15,871 nt of DNA from Candidatus Stahliibacteriota bacterium. GTDB lineage: Bacteria > Hydrothermota > Tepidihabitantia > SM23-42. Below are positions 14,751 to 15,871 of this stretch, one piece after another. The stretch is taken from the NCBI GenBank assembly GCA_004376785.1, contig SOIY01000083.1:1-15871 (forward strand), written 5' to 3'. The position numbers were made by a program, and so were the translations under genes. Each line of letters begins with the position of its first letter. The stretch's first letter is position 1. The notes under the pieces were generated by a model. It ran no database searches, had not been told where the DNA came from, and was given only the letters and a program-made list of their open reading frames with translations.

Positions 14751-15578
14751 TTATTGACTTAATAACTTCTCTATCTCTTTCTTTTTTCCATTCTTCACTA
14801 CGTTTTTAAGGATAACCAATGATAGTGTTTTATAAATATCCAACAAGTTTTTATGTTTCTTTAAGGTATTTAGATGTTTTTTAATTATCTCAATATCGCC
14901 GCGCTCGAGTGGGCCACTTAATGCATTTTTTACGCTATTTATTTTAATATTATTTAATGTTTCTTCAACAAGGGGCATTACCACGTTCTTGATTTCTTTA
15001 TTGCGCCAGTGTGTTGATTTTGCCATTTCATAAATTGCCGAAATTAACCCAACCATTAAGTTGGATGAGAAAACACCAATTAAGTGATGGTATATTTTCT
15101 GTTCTTTGCGTATTCTGTTAATGATAAAATATTTCTTTGCGAAGATTCTTTTTGCTATGTTTGCTGCCTGGGTATCTCCCTCGACAAATAGAATATATTT
15201 CTTTCTTGTAGGCGGGATTGAGATTTTCGGGAATGTGGCAAAGGGATGTACTGAGGCGCGGTAGATATTACGCGATTTTGGAAAGGTCGCACCAGGTAGC
15301 AACCCGCTGAAGTGAAAGATATATTTTTTACCCTTTATAAAAGGTATTGTTTTTTTATATGCTGCTAAAATCTGGTCATCTGGTGTTGCAAAAAATAAAG
15401 CCTGGCTTTTTGTGCACAATTCTTCAAGCGGCATATTCTCTTTAATGTGTAGTAATTTTAATGCTCGTTTTTCATTTTTTTTGTTAATATCATACACGCC
15501 AGTAATATGGTTATGTTTCTTGAGCAAATAGAAAATTGTAGTTCCAACCTTGCCACAGCCAATAAGACCAATTCTCAT
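14751..15578 (-). CDS. Rossmann-like and DUF2520 domain-containing protein (COG5495)
   Basis: A 275-residue predicted dinucleotide-binding protein. The N-terminal MRIGLIGCGKVGTTIFYLL has the GxGxxG NAD(P)-binding loop (Gly7, Gly9, Gly12), and FFATPDDQI is the strand-4 region of a Rossmann fold. The HFSGLLPG segment and ASVHPFATFP (about 108-117) are the conserved stretch that links the Rossmann-like domain to the all-helical DUF2520 domain. The fold resembles pyrroline-5-carboxylate reductase or 6-phosphogluconate dehydrogenase-type enzymes. The family is an uncharacterised presumed oxidoreductase. The C-terminus is lysine-rich. The start ATG is the sixth base after a TATAAT box, with no Shine-Dalgarno motif. 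It is transcribed leftward from its own promoter, and the lipoprotein gene beyond has a separate one. Confidence 0.87.
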   Translation of the reverse strand: MRIGLIGCGKVGTTIFYLLKKHNHITGVYDINKKNEKRALKLLHIKENMPLEELCTKSQALFFATPDDQILAAYKKTIPFIKGKKYIFHFSGLLPGATFPKSRNIYRASVHPFATFPKISIPPTRKKYILFVEGDTQAANIAKRIFAKKYFIINRIRKEQKIYHHLIGVFSSNLMVGLISAIYEMAKSTHWRNKEIKNVVMPLVEETLNNIKINSVKNALSGPLERGDIEIIKKHLNTLKKHKNLLDIYKTLSLVILKNVVKNGKKKEIEKLLSQ

Positions 15579-15583
15579 ATAAG

Positions 15584-15611
15584 ATTATACCATGAATAAT
15601 GCACACGTCAA
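15584..15611 (-). promoter_or_regulatory. Sigma70-type promoter of the DUF2520 gene, leaderless layout
   Basis: Reading leftward: TTGACG (15611-15606), a 16-bp spacer and perfect TATAAT (15589-15584). Five bases (CTTAT) then separate it from the ATG at 15578. Transcription would start at or next to the A of the ATG. Confidence 0.8.
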
Positions 15612-15652
15612 GATGATTTGTAAAAAATCACAATGACTTCTGATAGAAGCTA

Positions 15653-15731
15653 CGAGGCTGGGAGGTTAAGAAGTTATGACCCTGAATTAAGTTCAGGGTC
15701 AGTTTCCTATCTTCATAACTTCCTAACTTCG
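15653..15731. repeat. Two-level hairpin: 9-bp core inside an 18-bp outer inverted repeat
   Basis: The core GACCCTGAA (15678-15686), TTAAG loop and TTCAGGGTC (15692-15700) is a perfect 9-bp stem. Outside it, 15662-15679 (GAGGTTAAGAAGTTATGA) and 15713-15730 are complementary at 16 of 18 positions. It is non-coding and upstream of the DUF2520 promoter. No T-tract follows the core, so it is not a simple terminator. Confidence 0.65.
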
Positions 15732-15788
15732 TGTTTTGTTTAGACTTTGGGTAATTTGACATTTGACATTAATTTTCTACTGTTTACT

Positions 15789-15815
15789 TTTGAATTTAGT
15801 TGTACTAAATTCAAA
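15789..15815. repeat. Perfect 12-bp palindromic stem near the right edge
   Basis: TTTGAATTTAGT (15789-15800), loop TGT and ACTAAATTCAAA (15804-15815) form a perfect 12-bp stem. A possible minus-strand stop codon (15813-15811) lies in its right arm, so it could be a 3'-end hairpin of a gene entering from the right. No T-run is next to it on either strand. Confidence 0.6.
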
Positions 15816-15871
15816 CATTTATCTGCGTCATGCTCTGCGGTATATCCACGTCGATATTATCCATAGATTCT
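15811..15871 (-). CDS. Possible 3' end of a gene entering from the right edge
   Basis: On the minus strand the last 61 bases read as an open frame of about 19 codons (ending IDVDIPQSMTQINV) closed by TGA at 15813-15811. The higher GC content than the flanking spacer and the hairpin at the stop fit a gene end. The plus strand is also open here over a similar length, so the call is weak and no function can be assigned. Confidence 0.3.
   Translation of the reverse strand, partial: ESMDNIDVDIPQSMTQINV

Noticed and set aside
15756..15789. Rightward promoter candidate TTGACA with TACTTT downstream
   Set aside because: TTGACA occurs as a tandem simple repeat, the -10 is poor, and no convincing rightward gene follows within the window.

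Overview
The window looks like chromosomal DNA of an AT-rich, diderm (Gram-negative type) bacterium. The supporting traits are two lipobox lipoproteins (one BamD-like TPR protein whose mature end starts CAYFNTFYNA), type IV prepilin-like proteins, and an M6 protease ending in a FlgD/Por-type beta-sandwich tail. The gene style resembles uncultured lineages such as candidate phylum WOR-3 (Stahlbacteria) or relatives. That placement is recalled from general family knowledge and was not computed. No rRNA, tRNA, CRISPR array, transposase or phage gene was seen.

Layout. 1-666 (minus): two consecutive prepilin-like genes, the first running off the left edge. 667-883: divergent intergenic region with a textbook sigma70-type promoter firing right. 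884-3837 (plus): secreted M6 metalloprotease, overlapping by 4 bp a membrane sensor histidine kinase. 4024-5454 (plus): a solitary TldD-type metalloprotease. 5455-5803: a gene-free stretch of degenerate repeat-like sequence. 5804-7129 (plus): TPR lipoprotein. 7193-11219 (plus): a compact pyrimidine cluster pyrK-pyrD-pyrF-pyrE followed directly by an MFS transporter. 11254-14664 (minus): a three-gene unit of Ig-like lipoprotein, VWA membrane protein and small COG2426-type membrane protein, converging on the MFS gene. 14751-15578 (minus): a Rossmann/DUF2520 protein. 15579-15871: hairpins, and possibly the 3' end of a further minus-strand gene.

How the genes work together. PyrK and PyrD would form the NAD-linked dihydroorotate dehydrogenase (class 1B). 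PyrE and PyrF complete UMP synthesis from orotate. The MFS protein is co-transcribed and may move a related metabolite, but its substrate cannot be read from sequence. The protease and kinase are translationally coupled, but no response regulator lies nearby.

Most notable observations. (1) Three genes (M6 protease, Ig-like lipoprotein, DUF2520 protein) have near-consensus promoters, each with a 16-bp spacer, whose -10 box ends only 5-8 nt before the start codon. This predicts leaderless mRNAs, while other genes in the window have good Shine-Dalgarno sites. (2) The MFS gene has no ATG, GTG or TTG before its first membrane helix. A perfectly placed GGAGG points at an ATA codon that directly abuts, and is in frame with, the pyrE stop. 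(3) Low-complexity dispersed-type repeats appear to have invaded gene edges: a prepilin leader, the PyrD tail, the MFS tail and the TPR gene upstream region.
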